Shown here: positions 34,396-47,964 of the stretch, in pieces | Layout of the letters: each line of letters starts with the position of its first letter | Position numbering within the stretch: the stretch's first letter is position 1 | Assembly (NCBI RefSeq): GCF_032854445.1 | Contig: NC_088306.1 | Coordinates: forward strand, 13,389,386-13,453,385 | Source of the DNA: Liolophura sinensis | Lineage: Eukaryota > Mollusca > Polyplacophora > Chitonida > Chitonidae | DNA length: 64,000 nt | Reading direction: 5' to 3' | The notes under the pieces: generated by a model | The model's input: the letters and a program-made list of their open reading frames with translations, nothing else | Databases searched by the model: none | Told to the model about the DNA's origin: nothing | Position numbers and translations under genes: made by a program

Positions 34396-37300
34396 ACAAA
34401 CCCAATGTTTGTATCTACATGTAGAAAAACAACAGCATTTGTATATAGAAACCACAAGGCACTTCATACAGTCTGCTCTAAAATATATACGTAAACACTA
34501 ACCCACATCAATTGCACCATTCGATTTATCGTCACAAAATACGTCAGATTAGCTTCTTTCCAAGAGCAATAAAACAATTTTTCCACTTCTGCATTTTTGC
34601 CTGGTCTTCTTGCTTATAGAAATCAGCTACACTGTAGTATGTACCATCACGACTGGTCATTACTAAATAAAACATTTGGCTATAAGTTATGTGAACTTCG
34701 GTAGCCCACAAAATAACAAATCTTTAGGCCAAGCCCATTTAACTGACAAAGCAATTGTTTTACTTGTAAGTCGAAGACAAACCCAATATCTATATCTACA
34801 TGTAGAAAAACAACAGCAGTTTTATATAGAAAACACAAATTACTCGATACAGTCTGCTCTAAAATATATAATTAAACATTGACTCACATCAGTAAGGTGC
34901 CAAAAGATGCGGAATTAGGCAAGGCATCGGCAAGTGTTGAAAAATTACAAATTTTTCTGGTTTCTAAGGAGTAAGAGCCGTTCCTAAGCAAATGATTATA
35001 ACGTAAATTATGGCTTAAAGGGCGCTACAGCTAAAAATATTGGTCGGACAGCAATGCGGTTTGCACCATTCGATTTCTCGTCACAAAATACGTCCAATTA
35101 GCCTTTTTCCAAAAGCAATAAAACAATTTTTTTACTTTTGGATTTTTGCCTGGTCTCTTTACTTATTGAAATCAGCTACACTGTACTATGTACCATCCCG
35201 ACTGATTATTACTATATTAAACTTTTGGCTATAAGTTATGTTCCCATCGGTAACCCACACGATTTCAAATCTTTAGGCCAAGAACATCTAACTGGCACAG
35301 AAACTATTATACTTGTAAGTCGAAAACAAACCCCAATGTCTATATTTACATATGGAAAAACAACAGCATTTGTATATAGAAAACACAAGGTACTTGATAC
35401 AGTCTGCTCTGAAATATACAATTGAACACTCACCCATATCGATACGGTGCCAAAAGATGCGGAATTAGGCAAGGCATCGGCAGGTGTTGAAAAATTCGAA
35501 ATTTCTCTGGTTTTCAAGGAGTAAGAGCCGCTGTTAGGCACGTGATTATGATGTCAATCATGTTTCAAACATAGCTAGAGCTGATAGTATTTTTCGGACA
35601 GCAATGCGGTTTGCACCATTCAATTTCTGGTCAAAAAGTACAGCATTTGTATATAGAAAACACAAGGTACTTGATACAGTCTGCTCTAAAATATACAATT
35701 AAACACTGACCCACATCAATAAGGTGCCAAAAGATGCGGAATTAGGCAAGGCATCGGCAAGTGTTGAAAATTACAAGTTTTCTGTTTTCTAGAAAGTAAG
35801 AGCCGTTCCTAAGCAAGAGATTATGACGTCAGTCATGGCTTAAAGAGCGGTACAGCTAAAAGTATTGGTCGGACAGCATTGTGGTTTGCACTACTCGATT
35901 TGTCGTCACAAAATATGTCAGATTAGCTTCTTTCTAAGACCATTGGAACACTTTTTCCACTTTTAGATTTATGCCTGGTCTCTTTGCCTGTTAAAATCAG
36001 CTACACTGTCGTATGTGCCTTAGCAACTGGTCATTACTGTATTAAACTTTGGGCTATAAGTTATGTGCCGTTCGGTGACCCACAAGATGTCAAATCTTTA
36101 GGCCAAGCCCAATAAAGTGACCCAGCAATTGATTTTCTCCAAAGTCCGAGACAAACCCAATGTCTATATCTACATGTAGAAAAACAACAGCATTTGTATA
36201 TAGAAAACACAAGGTACTTGATACAGTCTGCTCTAAAAAATACAATTGAACACTCACCCACATCAATAAGATGCCAAAAGATGCGGAATTGGGCAAGACA
36301 TCGGCAGCTGTTAAAAACTTGCAATTTTTTCTCGTTTCCAAGGAGAAACAACCGTTGCCAGGCACGTGATTATGAAGACAATCATGTTTTAAACGTCTCT
36401 AGAGCTCAAAGTGTTGATCGGAAAGTAATACGGTTTGCACCATTTGATTTCTCGTCATAAAATACGTCGGATTAGCTTCTTTCAAAGAGCATTGAAACCA
36501 TTTTTCCACTTTTGGAATTTTTACTTGGTCTGTTTGCATATTGAAATCAGTTACACTGTAGTATATGCCAGGGCGATTGGTCATTAATTTATTACACTTT
36601 TGGCTATAAGTTATGTGCCGTTCGGTAGCATACAAGATGTCAAATTTTAAGGCCAAGCCCATCCAACTGACTCAGCAATTGTTTTACTTCTAAGTCCAAG
36701 ACAAACCCAATGTCTATATCTACATGTAGAAAAACAACAGCAATTGTATATAGAAAACACAAGGTACTTGATACAGTCTGCTCTGAAATATACAATTCAA
36801 CACTGAGCCACATTATTAAGATGCCAAAAGATGCGGAATTAGGTAAGACATCGGCAGGTGTTGAAAATTTGCAATTTTTTTTCGTTTTTAAAGAGTAAGA
36901 GCCGTTGCCAGGCACGTTATCATGACGTCAATCATGTTTTAAACGGCGCTTCAGCCAAACGTATTAATCGGAGAGCAATGCGGTTTGCACCATTCGATTT
37001 CTCGTCACAAAAAACGTCGTATCAGCTGCTTCCCAAAAGCATTGGAACAAATTTTCCACTTTTGTATAATTCCCTGGTCTCTTTGCTTTTTGAAATCAGC
37101 TACACTGTACTATATACCATTGCCACTGGTCATTACTACATACAACTTTTGGCTAGAAGTTATGTGCCGTTTGGTAGCCCACAAGATGTCAAATCTTCTA
37201 TTCAAGCCCATCTAACTGACCCAGAAATTGATTTTCTTCCAAGTCCTAGACAGACAATGTCTATGTCTACATGTAGAAAAACAACAGCATTTGTATATAG

Positions 37301-39417
37301 AAAACATAAGGTAATTGATACAGTCTGCTCTAAAACATACAATTGATCCCTGGCCCACATCAATGAGGTGGGAAAAGATGCAAAACAACAGCAATTGAAT
37401 ATTAAAAACACAAGTTACTTGACACAGTCTGCTCGGAAATATACAACTGACCCGTGATCCACATTATTGTAGTGTCAAAATATGCGGAATTAGGTAAGGC
37501 ATCGGCAAGTGTTGAAAAATTGCAAATCTTTATCGTTTCCAAAGAGGAAGAGCAGTTGCTAGGCACGAGTTTATGACGTCAGTCATGTTTTAAACGTCGC
37601 TACAGCTAAAGGTATTGGTCAGAGAGCAGTGGGGTTTGTACCGTTCGATTTGTATTCTCAAAATACGTCGCATTTGCCTCTTTCCATGAGCATTGGTACA
37701 ATTTTTTCACTTTTGGTTTTTGCCTGGTCTCTTTCTTTTTGAAATCAGCTACCCTGTACTATGTACCATCGCCACTTGTGTTTACTATATTAAACGTTTG
37801 GCTATAATTTATGTGCCGTTTGGTAGCGTACAAGATGTCATATATTTAGTCCAAGACCATCTATCTGACCCAGAATTTGTTTTTATTCTATGTCCAATAC
37901 AAACTCAATGTCAATGTGGAGATGTAGAAAAACAAGAGCATTTGAGTATTAAAAACACAAGATACTTGATACAGTCTGCTCTAAAATATACAATTGATCC
38001 CTGGTTTACATCAATGAGGTGCCGAAAGATACGGAATTAGGTAAGGCATCGGCAAGTGTTGAATAATTGCAAATCTTTCTGGTTTCCAAGGAGGAAGAGC
38101 CTTTGCCGGGCACGTAAATATCACGTCAGACGTATTTTTAAGGTCGTTACAGCTTAAATTATTGGTCGGAGAGCAATGCGGTTTGCACCATACTTCGCAT
38201 TATTTTTTTTCCATGAACATTGGAACATGTTTTTCCCTTTTGGATTTTTGTCTGGTCTCTTAGCTTTGGTTAAATCAGCTACACTGTACTATGTACAATC
38301 GCCACTGTTCATTGCTATATTAAACTGTTAGTTATAATTTATGTGCCGTTTGGTAGCCCACAAAATGTCAAATCTGCAGATAAGTGGCACTTAACTGACC
38401 CAGAAATAGTTTTTCTTCTAAATCCAACACAAACTTAAAGTCTATGTCTACATGTAGAAAAACAAGAGCATTTGTATATAGATAACACAATGTACTTAAT
38501 ACATTCTGCTCTAAAGTAAACAATTGACCCTTGACCCACAATAATTAGGTGACAAAAGATGCGCAATTAGACAAGGCATCGGCAAGTGTTAAATAATTGC
38601 AAATCTTTCTCGTTTCCAAGGAGGAAGAGCCGTTGCTAGGCACGAGTTTATGACGTCAGTCATGTTTTAATCGTCGCTACATGTAAAAGTACTGGTCAGA
38701 GAGCAATGCGGTTTGCACTGTCCGATTTGTGTTCTCAAAATACGTCGCATTTTCCTCTTTCCATGAGCATTGGTACAATTTTTCCACATTTGGATTATTG
38801 CCTGGTCTCTTTCTTTTTGAAATCAGCTACCCTGTACTATGTACCATCGCCACTGGTGTTTACTATATTAAACTTTTGGCTATAATTTATGTGCCGTTTG
38901 GTAGCCCACAAGATGTAAAATCTGCAGACCAGGGCCATCTTACTGACCCAGAAATTGATTTTCTTCTCCAACACGAGTCCAACACAAACTCAATGTCTAT
39001 GTCTACATGTAGAAAAACAAGAGCATTTGTACATAGAAAACACAAGGTACTCAACACGATCTGCTCTAAAATATACAATTGACCCCTGACCCACATCAAT
39101 GAGGTGCAAAACAATGCGGAATAAGGTAAGGCATCGGGAAGTGTTGAAAAATTGCAAACCTTTCTATTTTCCAAGGAGAAAGAGCCGTTGCTAAGAATGG
39201 TTTTATGACTTTAATTATGTTTTAAACGTCGCTACAGCTAAAAGTATTAATTGCAGAGCAAAGCGGTTTGAACCGTTCACTTTTTCTTTACTAAATACGT
39301 TGGATTAGCATCTTTGCATAAACATTGGAACAATTTTTCCACTTTTGGAATTTTGCCTGGTCTCTTTACTTACTGATAGCAGCTACACTGTACTATGTAC
39401 CATTAGTCATTACTAAC
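34396..39417 (+). repeat. Satellite array, ~550-bp unit, left (+) arm
   Basis: About nine units. The landmark gcggtttgcacca (or a variant) recurs near 35056, 35606, 35881, 36431, 36979, 37622, 38178, 38708 and 39262, mostly 530-556 bp apart. One unit around 35640 has an internal deletion and one near 37380-37440 a partial duplication. Open frames of 60-160 codons in the array are in shifting frames with no domain, so I read it as non-coding. Confidence 0.9.
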
Positions 39418-39460
39418 TTAGTAATGACCAGTGGCGATAGTACATTGTACAGTGTAGCTG
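39382..39460. repeat. Palindromic switch point between satellite arms
   Basis: tcattacta (39407-39415), loop act, tagtaatga (39419-39427) form a perfect core stem. Outside it, the arms continue as inverted copies of the satellite unit, the left arm lacking about 6 bp (around the gccactgg word). Everything left reads + and everything right reads -. Confidence 0.9.
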
Positions 39461-41968
39461 ATTTCAAAAATCAAAAAGACCACGCAATAATCCAAAAATG
39501 GAAAAATTGTTCCAATACTCTTGGAAAAAGGTTAATCCGACGTATTTTGTAAAGAAAAAGCGATCTGTTCAAACCGCAATGCTGTCCATCGAATACTTTT
39601 AGCTGTAGCGACGTTTAAAACATGATTGACGTCATGAACTCGTGACTAGCAACGGTTGTTCCTCCTTAGAAACGATAAAGATTGCAATTTTTCAACATTT
39701 GCCGATGCCTTACCTAATTCCGCATTTTTTGGCACTTCACTCATGTGGGTCAGTTTTAAATTGTATATTTTAGAGCAGACTGTATCAAGTTTATTGTGTT
39801 TTCTATATAGAAATGCTGTTGTTTTTCTACATGTAGACATAGACATTAAATTTGTCTTGGCCTTAGAAGAAAATGAATTTCTTGGTCAGTTAGATGGGCT
39901 TGATCTGCAGATTTGACATCTTTTGGGCCACCAAACGGCACATAACCTATAGCCAAAAGTTTAATATAGTAATGACCAGTGGTGATGGTACATAGTACAA
40001 TGTAGCCGATTTCAAAAAGCAAATAGACCAGGCAAAAATCAAAAAGTGGAAAAATTTTTCAAATGCTCTTGGAAAGAGGCTAATCCAACGTATTTGTAAA
40101 GAAAAATCGAACGGTTCACACCGCATTGCTCTCTATCCAATACTTTTACCTGTAACGACGTTTAAAACATGGTTAACGTCATAAACTCGTGACTAGCAAA
40201 GGCTCTTCCTCCTTGGAAACGATAAAGATTTGCAATTTTTTAACACTTGCCGGTGCCTTGCTTAATATCGCATCTTTTAGCACTTCATTGATTTGGGCCA
40301 GTTTTCAATTGTATATTTTAGAGCAGAATGTATCAAGTACCTTATCTTTTCTATATACAAATACTGTTGTTTTTCTACATGTGGGTATAGACATTGAGTT
40401 TGTCTTAGATTCAGAAGAAAAACAATGTCTTCGTGAGTTAGTAGGGCTTGACCAGAAGATTTGACATCTTTGTGGGCTACCAAACGGCACATAACTTATA
40501 GCCAAAGGTTTAATATAGTAATGACCATTGGCGATGGTACATAGTACAGTGTAGCTGATTTTAATAAGCAAAGAGACCAGGCAAAAATCCAAAAGTGGAA
40601 AAATTGTTCCAATGCTGATAAAAAAGGCTGTCCCGACCAATTTAAAAAAAAGAAATCGAATGGAGCGAACCGCATTGCTTTTCGACTAATACTTTTAGCT
40701 GTAGCGACGTTTAAAACATAATTAAAGTCATAAAACCATTCATGGTTCACGTGATAATCAGGTGCCTGGCAACGGCTCTCACTCCTTGGAAACGAGAAAG
40801 AGTCGCCATTTTTCAACACCTGGCGATGCCTTGTCTAATTCCGCATCTTTTGGCGACTTATTGATGTGGGTTATTGTTCAATTGTATATTTTAGAGCAGA
40901 CCGTATTGAGTACGTTGTGTTTTCTATATACAAATGCTGTTGTTTTTCTACATGTAGATACGCACATTAGGTTTGTCTTGGACTTAGAAGTAAAACATTT
41001 CCTGGGTTAGTTAGATGGGCTTGGCCTAAAGACTTGACATCCTGTGGGCTACCAAACGGCACATAACTTATAGCCAAAAGTTTAATATAGTAATGACCAG
41101 TGGCGATGGTACATACTACAGTGTAGCTCATTTTAAGAAGCAAAGAGACCAGGTAAAAATCCAAAAGTGGAAAATTTGTTCCAATGCTCCTTTAAAGATG
41201 CTGAACCGATGTATTTTGAGAAGAGAAATCAAATGGTGGAAACTGCATTGCTCTCCGACCAATACTTTTAGCTGTAGCGACGTTTAAAAAATGGTTGACG
41301 TGGTAATTACTTGCCTGGCAACGGCACTTCCTCCTTGGAAACGAGAAAGATTTGCCATTTTTTAACACTTGACGATGCCTTGCCTAATTCCAGATCTTTT
41401 GACACCTCATTGATGTGGGTCAGTGTTCAATTTTGTATTTTAGAGGAGACTGTATTAAGTACCGTGTGTTTTCTATATAGAAATGCTGTTATTTTTCTAC
41501 ACCTAGATATAGACTTTGGGTTTGTTTTGAACTTAGAAGTAAGACAATTGCTGGATGAGTTAAATGGGCTTGGCCTAAAGATTTGACATCTTGTGGGCTA
41601 CCAAACCGCACATAACTTATAGCCAAAAGTTTTATGTAATAATGACCATTGGCGATGGTACATAGTACAGTGTAGCTGATTTCAATAAGCAAAGAGACCA
41701 GGCAAAAATCCAAAAGTGGAAAAATTGTTCGAATGCTAATGGTAAGAAACTAATCAAATGGTGCCAACCGCATTGCTCTCTGATTAATACCTTCAGCTGT
41801 AGCGACGTTTAAAACATGGTTGAGGTTATAAAATCGTACGGCTCTTCCTCCTTGGAAACGAAAACGATTTGTAATTTTTCAACACTTGCCGATGCCTTCT
41901 CTAAATTCCGCATCTTTTGTCACCTCATTAATGTGGGTCAGGGGTCAATTGTATATTTTAGAGCAGAG
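39418..41968 (-). repeat. Satellite array, ~550-bp unit, right (-) arm, first part
   Basis: The same unit as the left arm in inverse orientation, four to five copies. It stops at the LTR retrotransposon inserted after 41968 and resumes at 48834. Confidence 0.9.
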
Positions 41969-43000
41969 TGTTACGACCCAAATTGTCTGTATTATAAAGA
42001 AATGGCTTGGTCGAAATATACGACAGATTAGCCGCACAAAAAAGTAACCAAAACCAGCAGATTTTATTTTACAACAATTTATTAGCTTTAACAAGAACAG
42101 ATAATAACACTTATACAAATACTAAAGTACTTAAGTTTAACAAGAAACGATAGCAGTATGTGTACAAATACTAAAGTACTTACGTTGTCAAGTCCAAACG
42201 GACGCATATATTCCACAATATATAGTGAGTGAGTGAGTGCTTGGGGTTTAACGTCGTACTCAACAATTTTTGAGTCATATGACGACGAAGGAATCATTAG
42301 GGTGCATGCACGTGTAATGTGCCTCCTTGTTGCAGGACGGATTTCCATCGCTCTTTTATTTAGTGTTGCATCACTGAGACGACTTACCGAAGGCAAGTAA
42401 GCCGCCCCGCCCGAGCCAATATACTGATACGGGTCAACCAGTCGTTGCACTATCCCCTTCATGCTGAACGCCAAGCGAGGAAGTTACAACTTTCCACAAT
42501 ATATACCACACAGACATAAATGCTTAGAGGTAAATTCACAAGAGGGAAAATCCACAGTATAACTGAGTGTATGACGAAATATACACAAAATTCCACAGAC
42601 AGGGTCCGTGTACTAATAAGCACTGTGTACACAACAGCACGAATCAAATATACAAGCTCTGACTGAACAAGTGCTCGGTGGAGATATAACAAAGCCAGGG
42701 GCTATACAGACACCAAAATTCAGCACAAAAGGCCTACTAAAGTAATACACAGCTAAAGCATCCAAAACTCTCAATAATTCTCCGTTCTCTCCTTTTGACC
42801 TGCTTTCATAGGTCTTATATAGCCTGGTGGAATTGTCTAGAATAAGAAAATTCCTGAACACTTGATGTAAACAAACAGGTACCGAACTGAGCGCATTCTG
42901 GAATATTCTAAGGTAGAGGCAGACAGCAGGCGCTAAACTCAGCGTATGTAAACAGTGGCAAGCTAAATTTAGAAACTGACGGCAGTCGTGCAACATAACA
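41969..43000 (-). repeat. 3' LTR, enlarged by a SINE
   Basis: 1032 bp in total; removing the 267-bp SINE and one copy of its 14-bp target duplication leaves about 750 bp, matching the other LTR. Confidence 0.9.
42225..42491 (-). mobile_element. SINE family 2 inserted in the 3' LTR
   Basis: The perfect 14-bp direct repeat ttccacaatatata flanks it (42211-42224 and 42492-42505), and the other LTR has a single copy of that site. The tRNA-like head present at 28612-28975 is absent, so this is a 5'-truncated insertion. Confidence 0.93.
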
Positions 43001-43025
43001 CACCCACCCTTCAAGAAAAAAAGTT
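43001..43025 (-). other. Polypurine tract of the LTR element
   Basis: On the - strand gaagggtgggtg lies directly before the 3' LTR start TGTTATG, where the plus-strand primer of LTR elements is expected. Confidence 0.65.
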
Positions 43026-43131
43026 TTCCTAACCTGTTTTTTTACTTACAATATATGTTAAACAATATGTGTTAAACAATAATATATACAACATTGTAAA
43101 ACCACATGTAATTAAACATTTTATACACAAC

Positions 43132-43565
43132 TTATACACGAGACAAGCAATCTGCATTAACATTATCTTTTCCCTTTACATGTTTGATTTCAAGATTGTA
43201 TTCCAGCAACAATAAACTCCACCGTAACAATCTCTGATTCTTTCCCTTAACTTTCTGTAGAAACACAGGTGGATTGTGATCACTATTTACAATCACAGGT
43301 TGTCTCGAAGCTGTTACATAAACTTCAAAATGTTGCAGAGCTAAAATAACAGACAAACATTCTTTTTCAACAGTTGAATAATTTCTCTGAAACTTGTCAA
43401 GTTTGCGAGAAAAGAAACAAACTGGATGATCAACACCAAGATTGTCCTCCTGAAGCAAAACAGCACCTATAGCAACATCACTTCCATCAACTGCTAACTT
43501 AAAAGTTTTCTCAAAATTAGGTGCTGACAACACAGGCGAACTTTTAAACTTGGCCTTGGCCGACA
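43132..43565 (-). pseudogene. Retrotransposon RNase H
   Basis: Ty3/gypsy-type RNase H with the expected acidic positions: DGSDVAIGAVL, a Glu in TVEKECLS, Asp in SDHNP and Asp in NADCLSR. It is the last domain before the polypurine tract; no integrase follows it, consistent with the Gmr1 order. Confidence 0.85.
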
Positions 43566-43890
43566 ACATGACCCAAATATGTGACAGTGGCACAACAAAA
43601 TTCACTTTTTACAAGACTGACGGTAAGTTTAGCCTGACTAAGTCTCTTAAACAACTCGCGTATTCTGGAAATGTGCTGTTCCCAAGTGTCGGTGAAGATA
43701 ATGACGTCCTCTATGTAGACACGACACCCGTCCAAACCGGAAGTGACCTCATTCATCAGGCGTTGATACGTAGCTGGGCTATTCCTCATTCCAAATGGCA
43801 TTACCTTGTACTGAAAGAGTCCATCGGCAGTAGCAAACGCTGAAACTTCACGAGCCCTAGGAGTAAGAGGAACCTGCCAAAACCCTTTTA
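43544..43890 (-). pseudogene. Retrotransposon reverse transcriptase palm, broken
   Basis: Continues in a new frame with the FWQVPLTP region and MPFGMRNSPATYQRLMN. The catalytic YxDD box reads YIED (43717-43706), with Glu for the first Asp. After LGHVVGQG the sequence jumps to RNase H-side sequence in another frame near 43560, so the thumb and connection region is deleted. Confidence 0.85.
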
Positions 43891-45381
43891 ACAGATCGAT
43901 TGTTTCGCCTGACCAACAGCGTCAATACAGTCATCAATACGAGGTATTGGATAATTGTCTGATTTAGTGACAGCGTTGACTTTTTTGTAATCCGTACACA
44001 TTCTATATTCACCATCAGCCTTGGGTACCAAAATACATGGTGAACTCCAGTTACTGTGACTAGGCTCGATAAAGTCATTGTCTAACAGGTACTTAATCTC
44101 ATTAGAGAGGTACTTAGCCTTCACTGGGTTTAACCTGTAAGGGTGCTGTTTAATAGGTGAGGCATCACCAACATCAACATCGTGAAAGATGACATCAGTT
44201 CTTGATGGTACATCCGGAAACAAATGTGAAAACTCAAAAACAAGTTCAGACAGTTGCTGTTGCTGAATGGGTTCCAGATGTTGCAGTTTAGAATCAAGTT
44301 GTTTTAAGACATCTGAATTCTGAAGCTTTGAAGAATTGAGCTTAGAATCAACCAACTGTTCGCCAATATCATCTGTATTACAGCAACTCTGGTCAATGTC
44401 AGCAGCAACAACATTAACAGAATGTACAGCAGTGTTGTCAGTGTCACTTCTGTTTACATGGGGTTTCAGCATGTTAATATGACATAACTGACTTGATTTG
44501 CGCCGATCAGGCGTTTTAACAACATAGTTAAGCTCACTCATCTTTTTGTCAACAACATATGGATCAAAATATCTGACATCAAAGCATTTACCAGGTACAG
44601 GTAACAATACTAAAACTTTCTGACCAGGTTGAAATGACCGAACAACAGATTTCTCATCATATCTACGTTTCATATTCTTCTGAGTACATTCAAGATTGGC
44701 TTCAGCCAATTCACATGCTCTGACAAGCTTAGCACGAAAATCAGATACATAATCCAAAAGATTTACATTACTTGTGTCATCATTGAGAAACTGTTCCATG
44801 TAAATTAACAAAGGTCCTCTAACAGTATGTCCAAATACTAAATCAAATAGACTGAAACCCAATGATTCTTGTACTGACTCTCGAACAACAAACATAAGAA
44901 ATGGAATACCTTTATCCCAGTCTTTCTCTGTATCATAACAATAAGTCTTAATCATGTTCTTTAATGTTTGGTGAAATCTTTCAATTGCACCTTGACTTTC
45001 TGGGTGGTAGGCAGACGACTTGTATTGTTTAATGCCTAACTGGTACATAACTTGCTGAAAAATACCAGACATAAAGTTTGAACCTTGATTAGACTGTATG
45101 GATTTGGGTAAACCAAACAGAGTAAAAAACCTTGTTAAAGCTTTGACAACAGACTTGGTGTTTATATTCGTTAAAGGAACAGCTTCGGGAAATCTGGTTG
45201 CTGTACACATAATAGTTAACACATACTGATTCCCAGACTTCGTCTTAGGTAGAGGGCCTACACAATCGATCAATATTTTGCTGAATGGCTCTTGAAAAGC
45301 TGGTACAGGCTTTAATGGTGCCTTAGGAATAGTCTGATTAGGCTTACCCACTACCTGGCATGTATGACATGATTTACAAAA
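43888..45381 (-). pseudogene. Retrotransposon integrase core and start of reverse transcriptase
   Basis: A long open frame holds the integrase DDE core, a basic tail, a Gln-rich linker and the first part of the reverse transcriptase (YRMCTDYKKVN). The first catalytic Asp (LIDCVGPLP) and the Glu (GAIERFHQ) are present. The middle Asp is Asn, in SNQGSNF (codon 45090-45088), so strand transfer should be abolished. The frame is lost at about 43890, just before the first catalytic motif of the reverse transcriptase. Confidence 0.85.
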
Positions 45382-46271
45382 CTAGGTTACATCTCCCTTT
45401 AATCCTGGCCAAAAGAAGTGGTTCAGTATCCTGTAGTAAGTCTTGTTAACACCCAAGTGACCAGCTAATGGCATTTCATGTGCCATACGTAAAATTTCAG
45501 TTCGGTATGCGTTAGGTACAACAATCTGATGTTTAACAGTCCAGTTATCATCAACAGATACATCAGGTGGTCTCCATTTACGCATAAGTATATCAGATTT
45601 GACATAATAACACACAGGTTCAGATGAAATAACACAATCATCGAGAGCTCTGTCAAACAAACCTGAAATTTCTGGGTCTTTATGCTGTTCAGTTACAAGC
45701 TGATGTTTAGAAACATGTGATATGTCACTAGGTGTACAATGGTCTGATTCATCATTATCAATGCAGACGCCTTTAGTAAACATTTGTGTAAGAAATGTAT
45801 CTTGTAAGCCCCTTACTGTGTTTTTGCCGTTATCAGAAAGTTTGCTTGACACAGATCTTGTTACAGCACAAGAGGGATACAAATCTGGAATTTCTTTCTC
45901 AACAGGATCAACAGTTTGATTTAAACAAGGTTTATCAGTTACAATAGGATTAACCATTACTTTGTCACCAGCAAGATTATTGCCAAGTAGTAGATGAATT
46001 CCTTTAAAAGGCAAAGGAGGCCTAATGCCGACAGTAACAGGACCCGAAATAATATCTGATGACAAGTAAGCTTTGTGAAGAGGCACAGATTCAAATTCAG
46101 CAGAGCTTACACCTCTAATTAATACATTTGATCCAGAATGACTCATCAGAAAATGGCAAAACATCTTGTAACAATAAAGACTGAGAAGCTCCAGTATCTC
46201 TTAATACCCTGATCTTTGTATCACAAGACATGTCACTTTTAAGGGAGACTTTACCGTCACAAATAAATGGC
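45382..46271 (-). pseudogene. Retrotransposon aspartic protease and start of integrase
   Basis: Retropepsin motif DTGAS is encoded at about 46184-46198, followed by a frame change into 46164-45382. That frame ends in the integrase zinc-binding region, with its two His in HEMPLAGH. The paired Cys (CKSC…C) lie just after an in-frame TAG at 45384-45382. The gag-protease junction is broken by the SINE at 46286. Confidence 0.8.
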
Positions 46272-46285
46272 TCAAAAACCTTCAT

Positions 46286-46557
46286 GGGGCCTCCGTGGCT
46301 CAGTCGGTTAGCGCGCTAGCGCAGCGTAATGACCCAGAAGCCTCTCACCAATGCGGTCGCTGTGAGTTCAAGACCAGCTCATGCTGCCTTCCTCTCCGGC
46401 CGTACGTGGGAAGGTCTGTCAGCAACCTGCGGATGGTCGTGGGTTTCCCCCGGGCTCTGCCCGGTTTCCACCCACCATAATGCTGGCCGCCGTCGTATAA
46501 GTGAAATATTCTTGAGTACGGCGTAAAACACCAATCAAAAAAAAAAAAAAAAAAAAA
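46286..46557 (+). mobile_element. SINE family 1 inserted in the retrotransposon
   Basis: The best-preserved copy in the window: A box tggctcagtcgg, B box gagttcaagacc, tail ttgagtacggcgtaaaacac, then an A-run of about 20. It is flanked by the perfect 14-bp duplication tcaaaaaccttcat (46272-46285 and 46558-46571). It interrupts the retrotransposon coding region between the zinc knuckle and the protease motif, and opposes its orientation. Confidence 0.96.
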
Positions 46558-46717
46558 TCAAAAACCTTCATAACATTATCCTGTGAATTCTGTGTACAAT
46601 CTACTGGTGGAGTGTTAACATAATCAAATGCATCAACATTGTTCACTATATCAGACATTTTAGCAGTAACACACAAACCAGTAGGCTTGAAGCCACCCTC
46701 TTGTTCTTGCCTTCTCT

Positions 46718-47964
46718 TTAAAGCATAATAATTTGATATGACATGGCCTGGCTTCCTACAAAACTTACATGTAACCCTGCTAAACTGTCTATTAGTAAAT
46801 GTATGGTCAGGCCTTCGTTGAGTAGTGTTCGAATTAACAGGTCTTCTTTGATTACCTGAGCCTGTTTCGGTGGGCCTGAATTTGAGTCAAATGAACCGTT
46901 GGAAATGGGTTGAGGCTTTCTAAATGTAGACGACTTTTTCTGAAATGAGACCTTATGTGTAACCGTGTAAGTATCGGCCATAGTGGCTGCTGGTTCTAAT
47001 GTATCAGCCTCTTTGTCCTCAATGAAAGTTCTGACATCATCATTAATACACCTTTTAAAGTCTTCAATCAGAATGATCTGTTTCAACTTTTCATAATCAT
47101 TATCTACGCTTTTAGCATAACACCACCGCTCAAACAATTGTTCCTTCTGCCTAGCAAATTCAATGTAAGTCTGATCTCTTTTCTCAAAATTTCTAAATTT
47201 CTGCCGATAGGCCTCTGGCACAAGCTCATATCTTTTTAATATAACATCTTTCACAAAATCATAATCTGAAGCCTGTTCTGTTGATAACTCTGTGTATATA
47301 TCCATAGCTTTGCCAGTTAACACAATTTGTAAAAGGGTAGTCCAAAACTTTTTAGGCCACTCTAAATTTTGAGCAATCTTCTCAAACTGCAGAAAATATT
47401 TATCTACATCAGTTTCACAAAACAGTGGCACTAATCTTATGTTTCTAGCGACGTCAAATTTTGGAGGCATATCAGAAAAACTTAAGCCAGACCTATCTCC
47501 TTCTAGTCTCCTCCCTTCAATTTCGCTCTGAAGTCTCAACTTCTCCAATTCGAACACTTTCATTTTCCCTTTCTTTAAACAACCTTTCTTTTTCCTTTTC
47601 CTTTTCTCTACACAATCTTTCATTTTCCTCAAACAATCTTTCTTTTTCATTTTCTTTAAACAATCTTTCACCTTCCTTTTCTTTAAACAATCTTTCACTT
47701 TCCCTTTCCTTCAGTTCTAACTCCTTCAGTCTTATTACAATGGAATCATCGCCCTCAGGCCAGTACGCATCTAATGCACTTTCATCAAACTCCTGTAACT
47801 CTACCAAACATTTAGCAATACTAAACTGCATATCTTTCTTACTTAAGGATCTTTTGATATTAAAATTCAGGTACTTGCTTAAAGCATACAAATCATTCTT
47901 ATTTAACACATCATAATGTCCTAATCTGGCGCTTCCATAAACTCGTCGGGCTTAAAATCCGACA
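46718..47964 (-). pseudogene. Retrotransposon gag, frameshifted
   Basis: The likely start is the ATG at about 47964 (MSDFKPDEF). A stop and frame change follow before the stretch at 47909-47517, which ends in a Lys/Glu-rich coiled coil. A further frameshift near 47570 moves the reading into the frame 47698-46718. That part holds the capsid-like helical domain (WPKKFW, then YRQKFR, about 47380-47050), of the type from which vertebrate SCAN domains derive. The zinc knuckle near 46750-46773 reads CKFCRKPGH but has Tyr where the last zinc-binding Cys should be. Confidence 0.75.

Noticed and set aside
34676-41713. Many related frames of 60-160 codons on both strands
   Set aside because: They recur with the ~550-bp satellite unit, in different frames from unit to unit and interrupted at different points; this is the signature of a non-coding repeat.
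43550-43843. 97-codon + strand frame in the retrotransposon
   Set aside because: Antisense to clear reverse-transcriptase sequence.
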